Shown here one piece after another: positions 44,176 to 53,459 of a DNA stretch of 64,000 nt (positions are counted from its first letter, which is position 1; the number at the start of each line of letters is the position of its first letter). The stretch comes from Chitinophagales bacterium. Lineage in GTDB: Bacteria; Bacteroidota; Bacteroidia; Chitinophagales; Saprospiraceae. A program made the position numbers and the translations under genes. The notes under the pieces were generated by a model. That model saw only the letters and a program-made list of their open reading frames with translations, searched no databases and was not told the origin of the DNA. Location: the NCBI GenBank assembly GCA_017303875.1, contig JAFLBP010000010.1, positions 117,806 to 181,805 on the forward strand. Reading direction: 5' to 3'.

Positions 44176-44688
44176 ATGAACAAAACATTGCTTCGCAACT
44201 TGCTCTTCGCAGCTGGCGTCGGCCTGCTCATTTTTATGTGGTATAAATACCGCCAGCCCGATTTTATCGGCGGTGACATGGCGCCCGATTTCAGCGCGAC
44301 CCTCGAAGGCGGCCGCGAATTCAAACTCTCCGAATTGCGGGGAAAATATGTGGTGCTCCAGTTCTGGGGAAGCTGGTGCGGCCCCTGCCGACAGGAAAAC
44401 CCCACATTGGTAGAATTGTACAATAAATTTCACGATAAAGGTCTGGAAATGGTCAGTGTCGCCATTGAAAGCAACGCCGATGCCTGGCAGCGCGCCATTC
44501 GGCAAGACGGCCTGAACTGGCCCTACCATGTTATGGAAAATCAGGATTTTGGCGGCCCCGTCTCTACTATGTACAACATCCGCTATATCCCCAGTGTATT
44601 CCTCATTGGCCCCGACGGCAAAATCATCGGCCACAACCTCAGTGAAGCACACGTGGACCGACTGCTCCGGGACAAACTTGCACAATAG
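44176..44688 (+). CDS. Membrane-anchored TlpA-like thioredoxin
   Basis: This 170-residue protein has an N-terminal membrane anchor (about 7-24) and a periplasmic thioredoxin fold with the active site FWGSWCGPCRQENP (about 62-75). The cis-Pro region is IRYIPSVFLIGPDGKI. It resembles TlpA/ResA thiol-disulfide oxidoreductases, which keep apocytochrome c or copper-site thiols reduced. The window encodes many c-heme and CuA proteins, so such a role is attractive but inferred. A CATCTTTG box at 44045-44052 is a candidate promoter. Confidence 0.9.
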   Translation: MNKTLLRNLLFAAGVGLLIFMWYKYRQPDFIGGDMAPDFSATLEGGREFKLSELRGKYVVLQFWGSWCGPCRQENPTLVELYNKFHDKGLEMVSVAIESNADAWQRAIRQDGLNWPYHVMENQDFGGPVSTMYNIRYIPSVFLIGPDGKIIGHNLSEAHVDRLLRDKLAQ

Positions 44689-44807
44689 CCCGCTCAACAG
44701 GATTTAAAAACAGGATCCGGCTGACAAATTGTCGCACACGTGCGCGAGGCACAATAATTGCCCTATTCCCTGTCTGAATCAATCAATATCCAAATCTTTG
44801 ACGCAAT

Positions 44808-45341
44808 ATGCAGGAGAACGAACTGCCGACAAACCCTGAAGCAGGCGCTGAAACGCTCGCCACCGAAAATACAAGCACTATGGAAAACCCGGAAAATAGC
44901 CAGGAAAACACGGAAATAGCGGATTTAAAGCGCCAATTGGAGGAGAGCAAAAATAAATACCTCTACCTCTATTCCGATTTTGAAAACTTTCGCCGCAATG
45001 CCGCCCGCGAACGCCAGGAGCTCGCAAAAACAGCAGGTCGTGACATCATGACAGCGATGCTGTCGGTTTTGGACGATTTTGACAGGGCTTCCAAAAACGG
45101 CGCCCTCTCGGAAGGCATGCAGCTTATCCATCATAAGTTGGTGCATACCCTCCAGGGCAAAGGCCTTGAACAGGTGGAAACCAAAGCCGGCGATAGCTTC
45201 AATGCCGATTTCCACGAGGCAATCACGGAAATTCCGGCGCCTGCCGAAGACCTCAAGGGCAAAATTGTAGATGTCATCGAACCTGCCTACCGCCTCGGCG
45301 ACCGCATCATCCGGTTTGCCAAAGTGGTGGTTGGTAACTAA
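44808..45341 (+). CDS. grpE: GrpE nucleotide exchange factor
   Basis: The protein (177 residues) has a Gln/Glu-rich N-terminus, a long coiled coil (about 40-75: LKRQLEESKNKYLYLYSDFENFRRN) and the C-terminal beta domain (ITEIPAPAEDLKGKIVDVIEPAYRLGDRIIRFAKVVV). This is the standard GrpE pattern. It releases ADP from DnaK. It is followed after 96 nt by dnaJ on the same strand; dnaK is not in this window. Confidence 0.95.
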   Translation: MQENELPTNPEAGAETLATENTSTMENPENSQENTEIADLKRQLEESKNKYLYLYSDFENFRRNAARERQELAKTAGRDIMTAMLSVLDDFDRASKNGALSEGMQLIHHKLVHTLQGKGLEQVETKAGDSFNADFHEAITEIPAPAEDLKGKIVDVIEPAYRLGDRIIRFAKVVVGN

Positions 45342-45403
45342 CCTCAAACAAACCCGGTTCTCAGTGTTCGGAAAGCGCTACTACCTGAAAACTGCACCCA
45401 TCG

Positions 45404-45431
45404 TTGACTGCTCACTGTTAACTGTTGACTG
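45404..45431 (+). repeat. Four phased heptads (NNNACTG) before dnaJ
   Basis: TTGACTG, CTCACTG, TTAACTG and TTGACTG follow each other without gap, ending 6 nt before the dnaJ ATG. The unit is the complement of the CAGTNAN family at 37.9 kb. There is no facing arm. Confidence 0.75.
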
Positions 45432-45437
45432 AAAATT

Positions 45438-46604
45438 ATGGCCAAACGCGATTATTACGAAGTACTCGAGGTGGCGAAAAACGCCAGCGCCGACGAAATA
45501 AAAAAATCCTATCGCAAAAAAGCGATGGAATACCACCCCGACCGTAACCCCGGGGACAAAGCTGCCGAAGACAAATTCAAGGAGGCCGCTGAAGCCTATG
45601 ATGTGCTCAGCGATGCCGACAAACGCGCACGCTACGACCGCCTCGGCCATGCCGGCATGAGCGGCGGTGCCGGGGGCGGATACTCCGACTTCTCCGGCAT
45701 GGATATGGAGGATATTCTCCGCCGCTTCGGTTTCGACTCCGACGACGGCATCTTCGGATCCTTCTTCGGCGGCGGTGGCGGACGCGGACGCGCCAGCGGA
45801 CGGGCACGCGGCGTACGCGGCACCGACCTCCGTATCAAGGTAAAACTCACGCTGGAAGACATCAACACCGGCGTCAAAAAAACCATTAAAGTGCGCAAGC
45901 AGGTCAACTGCAACACTTGTAATGGCAGTGGCTCGCGCGATGGTGCAGCCAGCACCTGCGGCACCTGCCGCGGCGCAGGTGTGGTGGGCCGCGTGACACA
46001 AACCCCATTCGGCATGATGCAAACCACTGCTGAATGCCCCACCTGTAAAGGCACCGGCTCTACCATCAGCAATCCCTGCAACGTTTGCAAAGGCGATGGC
46101 CGCGTTTTCGGCGAAGAAACCATTGAGGTGGATATCCCGGCAGGTGTACACGAAGGCATACAGCTCAACATGCGCGGCAAAGGTAATGCCGGCGCCAAAG
46201 GCGGTCAGCCCGGCGACCTGCTCATTGCCGTTGAAGAACAATCCCACGAGCAGTTCTCCCGCGACGGCAGCAATTTGCTCTACGACCTGTACCTCAATTT
46301 CGCCGACGCCGCCCTCGGCGCCAAAGTAGAACTCCGTACCCTCGACGGCGAAGTGCGCATTACCATACCGCCCGGCACACAGGCCGGCAAAATTTTCCGA
46401 CTCAAAGACAAAGGCCTGCCCGAGCTGCAAAGTCGCCAGCGCGGCGACCTGCTGGTGCATGTCAACGTCTGGACACCTAAAAAAATCAGCGACGAAGAGC
46501 GCAAAATGCTCGAAAAAATGCGGGAAATGAACAATTTCAAGCCTTCGCCCGGCAAAGAAGAACGCAGTTTCTTCGATCGCGTGAAGGATATGTTCAGCGA
46601 ATAG
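45438..46604 (+). CDS. dnaJ: Chaperone DnaJ
   Basis: The protein (388 residues) has a J domain with the HPD motif ([10 protein letters not shown]), a Gly-rich linker and four zinc repeats ([32 protein letters not shown]). The two C-terminal beta domains are typical ([20 protein letters not shown] and [20 protein letters not shown]). It delivers unfolded proteins to DnaK and stimulates ATP hydrolysis. The Gly-rich linker contains a stretch of Gly/Arg/Ala ([15 protein letters not shown]). Four heptad repeats lie immediately upstream of the ATG. Confidence 0.96.
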   Translation: MAKRDYYEVLEVAKNASADEIKKSYRKKAMEYHPDRNPGDKAAEDKFKEAAEAYDVLSDADKRARYDRLGHAGMSGGAGGGYSDFSGMDMEDILRRFGFDSDDGIFGSFFGGGGGRGRASGRARGVRGTDLRIKVKLTLEDINTGVKKTIKVRKQVNCNTCNGSGSRDGAASTCGTCRGAGVVGRVTQTPFGMMQTTAECPTCKGTGSTISNPCNVCKGDGRVFGEETIEVDIPAGVHEGIQLNMRGKGNAGAKGGQPGDLLIAVEEQSHEQFSRDGSNLLYDLYLNFADAALGAKVELRTLDGEVRITIPPGTQAGKIFRLKDKGLPELQSRQRGDLLVHVNVWTPKKISDEERKMLEKMREMNNFKPSPGKEERSFFDRVKDMFSE

Positions 46605-46643
46605 TTTTACAATAACTTATCCTGCACTTAACGCGCATGTGCT

Positions 46644-46686
46644 AAAGGCGCTGATAATTTCGTCCCGACAAAATCAGCGCCTTTTT
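46644..46686 (+). terminator. Terminator after dnaJ, touching the next start
   Basis: The stem AAAGGCGCTGAT / ATCAGCGCC ends in TTTTT, one base before the ATG of the acetyltransferase gene. It would end the grpE-dnaJ transcript. Confidence 0.7.
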
Positions 46687-46687
46687 C

Positions 46688-47383
46688 ATGACCATTCCTG
46701 TACACAACGCCTCCCACTGGATACCCGCAGACACTACTTTATCCGGTACCAATATTTGCCTGCGGCCACTTCGGCCAGATCACTTTGAGTCCCTCATTGA
46801 AATGGGACGCGATCCGCGCATCTGGACAAACTTTCCCAGCGACCGCAGCGACCCCACTGTCCACCGCCGTTATCTGGAAGCGATGTTTGCAGAAATGCAG
46901 GCCGGCCAAATACACGCTTTTGTTATTGAAAAAACAGAAAATGGTGAAATTGCGGGCCTTACCCGCCTTTTTCACCTCAACCCAACCCATCGACACTGCG
47001 AAATAGGTACCTGGTTGGGCACCGACCACTGGCATTCCGGCATCAATACCGAATCCAAATTCCTGCTGATGGCCTATTGTTTTGAGCACCTGCAAATGCT
47101 GCGCGTACAATTCCGCACCGACGCGGACAACCTGCGCTCCCGCAAGGCACTGGAAAAATTAGGCGCCCAATTGGAAGGTATCATCCGTAAAGAACGCATC
47201 CGCGATAATGGCCAAACCCGCGACGCCGCCATATACAGCATTCTGGATGATGAGTGGGCTTTCGTCCGCGAGCGCCTTCTCGAACGCATGCACCGGGCCA
47301 AAATACCACACGAGGCCCGCCGCCACGAAGCCGAAACCTGGGGCAATGCCGCCGCCAGCTCGCGCAATGAATATGAATGCTGA
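46688..47383 (+). CDS. GNAT family N-acetyltransferase (RimJ/RimL-like)
   Basis: The protein (231 residues) has the GNAT fold of the RimJ/RimL type: LRPLRPDHFESLIEMGRDP at the start, FVIEKTENGEIAGLTRLF, CEIGTWLGTDHWHSGINTESKFLLMAYCFE (the acetyl-CoA-binding region), then VQFRTDADNLRSRKALEKLGAQLEG. The substrate is unknown, either a ribosomal or other protein N-terminus or a small amine. The ATG directly follows a terminator T-run, so its transcription depends on readthrough or on an initiation signal not recognised here. Confidence 0.88.
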   Translation: MTIPVHNASHWIPADTTLSGTNICLRPLRPDHFESLIEMGRDPRIWTNFPSDRSDPTVHRRYLEAMFAEMQAGQIHAFVIEKTENGEIAGLTRLFHLNPTHRHCEIGTWLGTDHWHSGINTESKFLLMAYCFEHLQMLRVQFRTDADNLRSRKALEKLGAQLEGIIRKERIRDNGQTRDAAIYSILDDEWAFVRERLLERMHRAKIPHEARRHEAETWGNAAASSRNEYEC

Positions 47384-47387
47384 GGAG

Positions 47388-47419
47388 TATGCACCCGATA
47401 CTTGTTCGGGCATATGCAA
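47388..47419 (+). terminator. Hairpin after the acetyltransferase gene
   Basis: GTATGCACCCGA and TCGGGCATATGC pair with a few mismatches and a 6-nt loop. There is no T-run, so termination is only possible. Confidence 0.35.
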
Positions 47420-47500
47420 TCCCGCAAACACTTCGTCTGGAATTAAAAAATTCTTGAATTGATGGCTAAAAGGTGCAAATTTGCAACCTAATATCCTGAT

Positions 47501-48232
47501 ATGGACAAAGACCAGGCAAAATTTGAAGCTGCCGTAGCGGCTGAAGTGACAAAACGCGTGGCGGAATACGTCGCACAAATAGGCCAGCAAATGCAAATGG
47601 CCATGCAAAACAGCCTTGGCGGTGTCGATCAGGCCAATGCCGCCCTCGAGGCGGAACGTCAGAAGCTGATACAAGCCACTGAAGCTGCGCATGCAGCACG
47701 CGCCAAAATAGAAGCGGAGGCAGAACAGCTATTCCAGGAGTACTTTGAAACCCGAAGAACCGCACTGATTGAATTTACCCAAAAAGAACAACTGCGCAAC
47801 CTGATCTACAACAACCTGCAAATGGGATATAAAGTTGAAGACATCTGCGTCTGGTTGCATGTGGAAAAAGAACAGGTGGAAGCGGTGCAAACGATCATAA
47901 TACGCAAAAAGAACTTCCGCCAGGCTCATAAGCTGCCACCGATGGACAATAATCCAAGGGTTTTCTATAAAACTGAAGGTCGCGGCGGCACCATTACTTT
48001 CCAAAACGACCTCAGTCAATTCGATTTGTGGTGGGAATTCGGCACAGACGGCACCCTCGTACTCGTAGAAGGCATTAACCCGGCCCAGTGGCAATCGCGC
48101 ACCAAACTCCCATTGGAACAGCGCGAAACAATCCTCACTTTTATTGCCGAACGCATTCTGACAGACCAGACCAGCAGCGGCGATTACACCTATGAAATTG
48201 AAGATAATTTTATGAGTATTGTCAGACGATAA
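47501..48232 (+). CDS. Protein of unknown function with N-terminal coiled coil
   Basis: This 243-residue protein has an Ala/Gln/Glu-rich helical N-terminal half (about 5-100, coiled coil likely). A segment LIYNNLQMGYKVEDICVWLHVEKEQVEAV follows, which has the look of a short helix-turn-helix as found after transposase-like nucleases. A C-terminal beta-rich region with FQNDLSQFDLWWEFG is last. There is no signal peptide. I do not recognise a family or a function. No close operon partner is present. Confidence 0.7.
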   Translation: MDKDQAKFEAAVAAEVTKRVAEYVAQIGQQMQMAMQNSLGGVDQANAALEAERQKLIQATEAAHAARAKIEAEAEQLFQEYFETRRTALIEFTQKEQLRNLIYNNLQMGYKVEDICVWLHVEKEQVEAVQTIIIRKKNFRQAHKLPPMDNNPRVFYKTEGRGGTITFQNDLSQFDLWWEFGTDGTLVLVEGINPAQWQSRTKLPLEQRETILTFIAERILTDQTSSGDYTYEIEDNFMSIVRR

Positions 48233-48337
48233 ACCGCTTTTACTACACACATTTATTTTTTCGGGCGCACACAACCATTTCAGACAAGCGCGTATTCTTT
48301 AAAATAAACACTAGTTCACCATCTAAATTTATCAGAC

Positions 48338-48922
48338 ATGATGTCCAAACCGCTTTTTCTGGTATGTTTTCTCTTTATTGTAAACCTTGGCAGCGCATTT
48401 GCACAATCTGCTCGCCCTTATTTTGCCCGGGCTCAAGGGGGCTATGGTTTGTGTGGCAGTGGTGACCGACAGGGCTATGTGGCAGATGTAAGTGTGGGTA
48501 AATACCTGCTCCCGCGCCTGAAGGCAGGTATTGGTGTTGCTTTTGCCGATTTCGACAATGGCGTGTACAACCCGGCTTCCGAAAACCAGGCGCTGGCCTG
48601 GAGTGTCAACCTGAATGGCTATTTTGATATTGTGAGCACCCGATTGGTAAAATTGGAATTGGGCGCCGGACCAAATATTCAACTCTGGGACTGGAATTAC
48701 AAAGCGCCAGCCAACACGACTTATGTGCTTGATGATGATCTCAGGGTGATGCCCGGCCAGGCCATACAGTTCGATGAGTGGCAGGTGGGTTATACCTTAT
48801 CGGCAGGCGTACTTATTACCCCTACTGAAAAACTGGAACTGGGCCTTTGGGGCGTACACCAGAATGGCGTCCATGGCAATAACATCTCCACCGTCCGCGT
48901 GGGCATGGGTGTAAAATTCTAA
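48338..48922 (+). CDS. Exported beta-rich protein, probably a small outer-membrane barrel
   Basis: This 194-residue protein has a signal peptide (LVCFLFIVNLGSAFAQ). Alternating beta-type segments run throughout, with many aromatic residues (for example YLLPRLKAGIGVAF and LELGLWGVHQ) and a C-terminal strand ending in VGMGVKF, a pattern of outer-membrane barrel proteins. No named family is recognised. A perfect 12-bp hairpin follows within 8 nt of the stop. Confidence 0.75.
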   Translation: MMSKPLFLVCFLFIVNLGSAFAQSARPYFARAQGGYGLCGSGDRQGYVADVSVGKYLLPRLKAGIGVAFADFDNGVYNPASENQALAWSVNLNGYFDIVSTRLVKLELGAGPNIQLWDWNYKAPANTTYVLDDDLRVMPGQAIQFDEWQVGYTLSAGVLITPTEKLELGLWGVHQNGVHGNNISTVRVGMGVKF

Positions 48923-48930
48923 AATACATA

Positions 48931-48966
48931 CAGGTACGGGCAAACTCAAAACACTGCCCGTACCTG
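48931..48966. terminator. Perfect 12-bp bidirectional terminator hairpin
   Basis: CAGGTACGGGCA and TGCCCGTACCTG are exact reverse complements with a 12-nt loop. The loop includes the stop codon of the large minus-strand gene. Confidence 0.8.
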
Positions 48967-51900
48967 TGCTCTTCCTACATGAATAATGCGGTTTTCGCCT
49001 GTTTTTCGCCCTTCATAGCTCAAATTGAGCTGCATACTTTTGGATAACTGGCGATCCAGCCCAAGCGTCCAGAGGTAGTTCCGTCCTTTTGACAGGCCCT
49101 CCAGCATGGTAAAGGCCACCGGCGTGTTGAGAGTGCCGGAATAGCGCACATCGGCTAATTTACCCTTTATCCTCAGGGAAGTTGACGGTTTAAAGCCCTG
49201 TTTAGCCAACTTTGGCGCAGGGTTCCAGTTTAACTCCAGGTTTACATCATCCTGCAAGGCCGTTTCCTGTGCCCCGAGTACATTCCGGCTATGCTGCCTG
49301 CCCGCCTGCGCCTGCAAACGAAAACTTCGGAGCGGCAGCCAGGTCAGTTTCGGCCCTGCCCGCCAATAGTCAATCCGGTAGTCCCGCGCGTTGAACACCT
49401 GATTATCGCTCTCTTTCATTCCTTTAATAAAATCCGCTTCGGAACTCCAGCGCCGCCCCAGGTTAACACGCAGATGCATATTTACATCTGTATTACGGCG
49501 GCGCTCAAAACCGGTGGTCAGCGCTACCTGATTGCGCAAATCGCCTTGCGAAAGCGCGATATCCCAGGCCGGATTGGCGCGATTGATAAAAAGGGTATTT
49601 CTGCTTGAAAAACTATTGGCCACCAAGGCCGTATCGGCCAGTCCCCGCTGAAAAGGGTTCCAGACAGAAACGCCCGCCGCTTCGGCAAAACTCCGCCGGT
49701 TGATTTGCAACAATTGCTGAACGGCTGTTTTTTTGACGGCGCGCGTCCAGATATTTTTTCTTTTAAAACGCAGCAAACGCGGCTCAAAACGAAGGTTCTG
49801 ACTCAGCACGACATTATTCGTGCGCACATATTCGGTGCTGGAAACCGCCACCCGCACATACGAAGCCTGATCCTGAAAAACGGCCAGCTCCATTTCATCA
49901 ATTTGTAGAATACTGTCGCGGTTGCGGTCTATCCAGCTGTACTGCCCTTCTCCGGGGTTCACGCGCACATAATTATACTCCAATTTCGGGCTTTGCCCCG
50001 AGCCAAGCTCGTAGCCGGTGCTCAGGTTCAGGGCGTTTTTCCAAGCCGCAAGCGAATAATCTATACGTCCCAAATAGGTTTGCTGGGCCTTTTGATCGCT
50101 CAGATCAGGGCGTTCTATGTATAGTTTTCGGGCGCTGATGTTAAATGTCAATTGCTGGTTCACCTGCGTATTATTGCGCCACAAGCCATTTACATTTACC
50201 TCTTCGGCAATGGTATTTCGGGTAAATTTTTGTTTTTCCGGAAAAAAATCCTCGCGGCGGCTCAAATGGCCATTTAACAAAAAAGCGCGGTTGCTCTCCG
50301 GCATTTGAACATAAAAACGATATAAATCATACCAAAAACTACTCCGATTGAGGGAATCGGCGCTGCTGCGCGCATTTTTTTCGCGTTCGGCATAAAAACC
50401 GGTTTTAAGCAAGGGCTTTAGTGCACCGGCCGTATCGCGCCGGGAAATGGTGTACGACAAATCGGCTTTGGGCCTTGTAAATGCCGTTTGCTCCAGCGGA
50501 CTGCGGCTGTCTAAGCGGTTGATTTCCGTTTGTAAAGCCCAGCCTTTGTGTTGCAATTGCAGGTTGCTGAAATGCCGGGTTCCCAAATAGGTGCCGCTGC
50601 GGGAAAACTGGTTGAACTCGTAGCGCAACACGCCGGTTTTTTTCCGCTCCACCTGTACGCTGCTGCGCCACCATTGTTCGGCGAGGGTATCGGTCGTCGG
50701 TACGTTCCAGTCGCGGCTGAATTCCGGAGGCCGATAAGGGTTGAGGGCGCGGTAAGTGCGGGCGGTGTACTCGTAGGCATTTTGAAATTGTGCCCGCCAG
50801 TATTTGCTGCCTTCTCCAAAACTGACCCGATGCCTCAAAAAAGTTGCGGCGCCGAGGTTATCGGCATCTCCCAAGGGGGAAAAACGATTGAGATCGCGCT
50901 TGCTCAGGGATACTTCTGCCTGCAAGCCGCCAGCCTGTTTGAGGTTCAGTTGTGCGCCGGCGCCATAAAGATGTTTTTGTTCGGGTGCGAGCAAACGCAC
51001 GATGGGTTCAAAATTGCCCTGTGGCTGGCAGTTGACCGGATCGGGAGCAACCCAGCGATAAACCCGGCCATTGGCTGCACTCAATTGCACAATGTAATTG
51101 CCCTGGCCCTGCGGCACCTCACTGAAACGCACCGAATAACGGGCGCTGTCGGGCTGCGTGGAATACACCATTATATTATAGGGTGTGCCACAAATAATGG
51201 TATCAATACTGCGGTACAGGATTCGGCTACTCTCAAACTGGGCAAGGGTATCAATACCTGAGGCATAGGCCTCGCTCAGTTGGTCGCCCACTTCGGCCAA
51301 ACGCCGCCGCACCTCTGGCGTAAGCTCCTGGGCGCCGCCGCCGTTTCGGCTGTCCTGTTCAGCGTAATAATTCAGGTAAAACGTACCAATCGGCTTATGC
51401 CATTCGAGGTTCATGGCGCTCGTGCTGCGCAGGTAAGTTTGGACGGCGTATTCAAACTCGACGATGATACGAATGTCTTTGGTAATGAGCCGGCGCGGCA
51501 TAAAAGTGATTTCCCCGAGGTTGTAGTCAATGACATAATCATCGGCCAGGCCCCGGCGCAGGAGTTGCCCGTCGATAAATACTTTTTCTGTACCGGCCAG
51601 TACAATGATAAAGCGCTCGCCTTCTGCGCCCTGCAGACGGTATGGCCCCTGGTTGCCTTCCCGACCGGGGATGAGCTGGCGGGCAAACTTTCCGCGTGAA
51701 ACAGCGGCGGCCAGCTGCACGACTACCGTATCCCGGGCCTTGGGCTGCCAGGTCTGGCCGAGTGCTGCGCCTTGCAGCCGTTTAAAATAGTTGGCAAAAT
51801 ATCCACGTGGCTTTACGAGGTCGAAATCGCCCGCAGTCAGCGTGGAGCCTTTGCGTTTGAGTCGGATAAAAATACGGTCGAATTCCTGAAGTTGTCGGGT

Positions 51901-52554
51901 AGAGCCATCGGGTTGCAGGGGTACGGAATTGTCGGCTAAGGCTGCCTGAAGTTCAAGGTCATTGCCCAGCCTGCCATTCAGTTGAAGGTTGAGTTTGGAA
52001 TTAAAAACCAGGTTCTGGTTATTTCCCAAAGAAAAACCGCGCGTATAGGCGCCGCTGGAAAGGAGGTTGCCCGACTCCCAGGGCCGGGCATTGGGTTCGT
52101 ACGGGGTATAATCAAATTCAATCGGGGTGTCGCTGCCGGGCAGGCGCTGTCGGCGCAGGGCAGCGGTATCGAGGCGTTGAACGGCTTGCAGCAAATTGGA
52201 GGAAAGGCTTCGATAGCGTACTTGAAGGGTATCGCAGGTAGGAAATGCTCCGCGGATTGCAGCGGTATCAAAGCGCAGGAGATTATTATCAACGCGTATC
52301 CAGGCAGCCATGAGCGGTTGGCCATCGGATGTTTGCGCTTGCAGCGTGGCTTGCACGATGGTCTGGGAATCGGGCGCTACCCAAACCGGCGACAAAGGAA
52401 TACGGTACTGGCGTTCCAGTTGCCAGCGCAGCGGCGCTTTTTGAGCCATCAATCCGAATACCGACCAACAACACAGCAAGAGCAGTAGCAGCCCGAGCCG
52501 GCGGCAGCGACCCGGATGGAGAAACGCGAAAAATATGCGAAACAAGTTGCTCAA
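48946..52554 (-). CDS. Large (1202-residue) predicted outer-membrane beta-barrel protein
   Basis: The protein has a signal peptide (LGLLLLLLCCWSVFGLMAQ). A long region of short alternating strands follows: early segments such as LVFNSKLNLQLNGRLGNDLE (about 180-200) and FDRIFIRLKRKGSTLTAGDFD, and later many aromatic-ended strands typical of barrels. The C-terminus (SKSMQLNLSYEGRKTG, then GRAQVRAVF) looks like the last strands. The pattern is reminiscent of very large T9SS or surface barrels such as SprA, but I cannot assign a family. It is preceded by a small lipoprotein gene on the same strand. Confidence 0.75.
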   Translation of the reverse strand: MSNLFRIFFAFLHPGRCRRLGLLLLLLCCWSVFGLMAQKAPLRWQLERQYRIPLSPVWVAPDSQTIVQATLQAQTSDGQPLMAAWIRVDNNLLRFDTAAIRGAFPTCDTLQVRYRSLSSNLLQAVQRLDTAALRRQRLPGSDTPIEFDYTPYEPNARPWESGNLLSSGAYTRGFSLGNNQNLVFNSKLNLQLNGRLGNDLELQAALADNSVPLQPDGSTRQLQEFDRIFIRLKRKGSTLTAGDFDLVKPRGYFANYFKRLQGAALGQTWQPKARDTVVVQLAAAVSRGKFARQLIPGREGNQGPYRLQGAEGERFIIVLAGTEKVFIDGQLLRRGLADDYVIDYNLGEITFMPRRLITKDIRIIVEFEYAVQTYLRSTSAMNLEWHKPIGTFYLNYYAEQDSRNGGGAQELTPEVRRRLAEVGDQLSEAYASGIDTLAQFESSRILYRSIDTIICGTPYNIMVYSTQPDSARYSVRFSEVPQGQGNYIVQLSAANGRVYRWVAPDPVNCQPQGNFEPIVRLLAPEQKHLYGAGAQLNLKQAGGLQAEVSLSKRDLNRFSPLGDADNLGAATFLRHRVSFGEGSKYWRAQFQNAYEYTARTYRALNPYRPPEFSRDWNVPTTDTLAEQWWRSSVQVERKKTGVLRYEFNQFSRSGTYLGTRHFSNLQLQHKGWALQTEINRLDSRSPLEQTAFTRPKADLSYTISRRDTAGALKPLLKTGFYAEREKNARSSADSLNRSSFWYDLYRFYVQMPESNRAFLLNGHLSRREDFFPEKQKFTRNTIAEEVNVNGLWRNNTQVNQQLTFNISARKLYIERPDLSDQKAQQTYLGRIDYSLAAWKNALNLSTGYELGSGQSPKLEYNYVRVNPGEGQYSWIDRNRDSILQIDEMELAVFQDQASYVRVAVSSTEYVRTNNVVLSQNLRFEPRLLRFKRKNIWTRAVKKTAVQQLLQINRRSFAEAAGVSVWNPFQRGLADTALVANSFSSRNTLFINRANPAWDIALSQGDLRNQVALTTGFERRRNTDVNMHLRVNLGRRWSSEADFIKGMKESDNQVFNARDYRIDYWRAGPKLTWLPLRSFRLQAQAGRQHSRNVLGAQETALQDDVNLELNWNPAPKLAKQGFKPSTSLRIKGKLADVRYSGTLNTPVAFTMLEGLSKGRNYLWTLGLDRQLSKSMQLNLSYEGRKTGENRIIHVGRAQVRAVF

Positions 52555-52594
52555 GCGAATACAGTTCGGACAGGATCGGGGAGCTTCCGGGACA

Positions 52595-52678
52595 AAAAAC
52601 GGAAGCCTGTATGTCGGGGACTACAATGACGTCAGACAATCGGCGGGCGTTGCCCGAACAGGCGCACAGCGCCTGCCC
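52595..52678. other. Two small hairpins between lipoprotein and barrel genes
   Basis: GCTTCCG / CGGAAGC (about 52584-52607) and CAGGCGC / GCGCCTG (about 52660-52676) can form in the 132-nt gap. They may attenuate between the two genes, but there is no T-run. Confidence 0.35.
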
Positions 52679-52686
52679 GGAACGGA

Positions 52687-53004
52687 CTATTGCTTGGGGA
52701 AAATCGGAGCGATACCGGCAGAGTCGATGGGATCAAGCGTTGGTGGTTGCACCGGGCGGTAAGGACGAAGGCGCATCAGCGAATCATTGACCGCATCGAG
52801 GGCTTCGTGCAGCAGCAGCGAGTCTACAATCTTTTCGGCTTTCAGGAGCAAGCCTTCTTCACATTCTGCCAGTTTTTTTCGCCTGAAGTCCACATTGCGT
52901 TCGGCGGCTTTGGCCCGAACAAGCTGATCCTTATCGGGGCCACAGGCACCGAACACCGTGAGTATACCGGCGAGTAAAAAAAGAATTTTTGCTTTCGGCA
53001 TCAT
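52687..53004 (-). CDS. Small lipoprotein of unknown function
   Basis: From the chosen ATG the protein has 105 residues with a lipoprotein signal (KAKILFLLAGILTVFGAC, lipobox FGAC). It then has a charged helical part with ECEEGLLLKAEKIVDSLLLHEALDAVNDS and a Pro-rich C-terminus (RPVQPPTLDPIDS). The longer open frame (start 53139) has no start signal of its own. No family is recognised. It lies 132 nt upstream of the large barrel gene on the same strand and could be its partner. Confidence 0.7.
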   Translation of the reverse strand: MMPKAKILFLLAGILTVFGACGPDKDQLVRAKAAERNVDFRRKKLAECEEGLLLKAEKIVDSLLLHEALDAVNDSLMRLRPYRPVQPPTLDPIDSAGIAPIFPKQ

Positions 53005-53139
53005 AGCGAAACGTCTGTTGACTGGTAAGTGCTGCAAAGTTATGGCAGGATTCGGGGGATTTAGCGCCCGCACAAGATTTTCTGCCAGCTGCCGGTGTGC
53101 GTTCTGGCAGTTTTGAGGCCAAACCGCAGGATATTTCAT

Positions 53140-53422
53140 GATAACTGTCCGAAACTTTTAAATTTTTTTGAAGGCCGTCGCTACCAAATAAGTTTAATTT
53201 TTGCTAAAAAACCGAACTTTTCCGCGCAATAATTATATTTTTAAAAGTACTGTTCCGCTTTTCATTAATTTATGACAAAAAAATATTTCAAGATTACTTG
53301 CATAAAATTGAAAGCCGCCTTATATTTGTCATGCAATACAGCGAAAACGATCGCAAAGCATTTTTGAAAAAGTAGATTAAATGTCTCAACACTGAATGTT
53401 GATAACTTTTTTCAAAAAAACT
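53140..53422. other. AT-rich non-coding stretch
   Basis: Strongly AT-rich. The only open frames are short and on the minus strand, without signals. It includes the upstream region of the small RNA at 53460-53605. I see nothing else I can name here. Confidence 0.5.
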
Positions 53423-53453
53423 TTTGCAGATTAAAAAACTCGCTTTATCTTTG
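53423..53453 (+). promoter_or_regulatory. Canonical promoter of the small RNA (TTTG, N19, TATCTTTG)
   Basis: TTTG at 53423-53426 and TATCTTTG at 53446-53453 are 19 nt apart, the best promoter match in the window. No ATG follows for over 140 nt. Confidence 0.8.
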
Positions 53454-53459
53454 CAGCAC

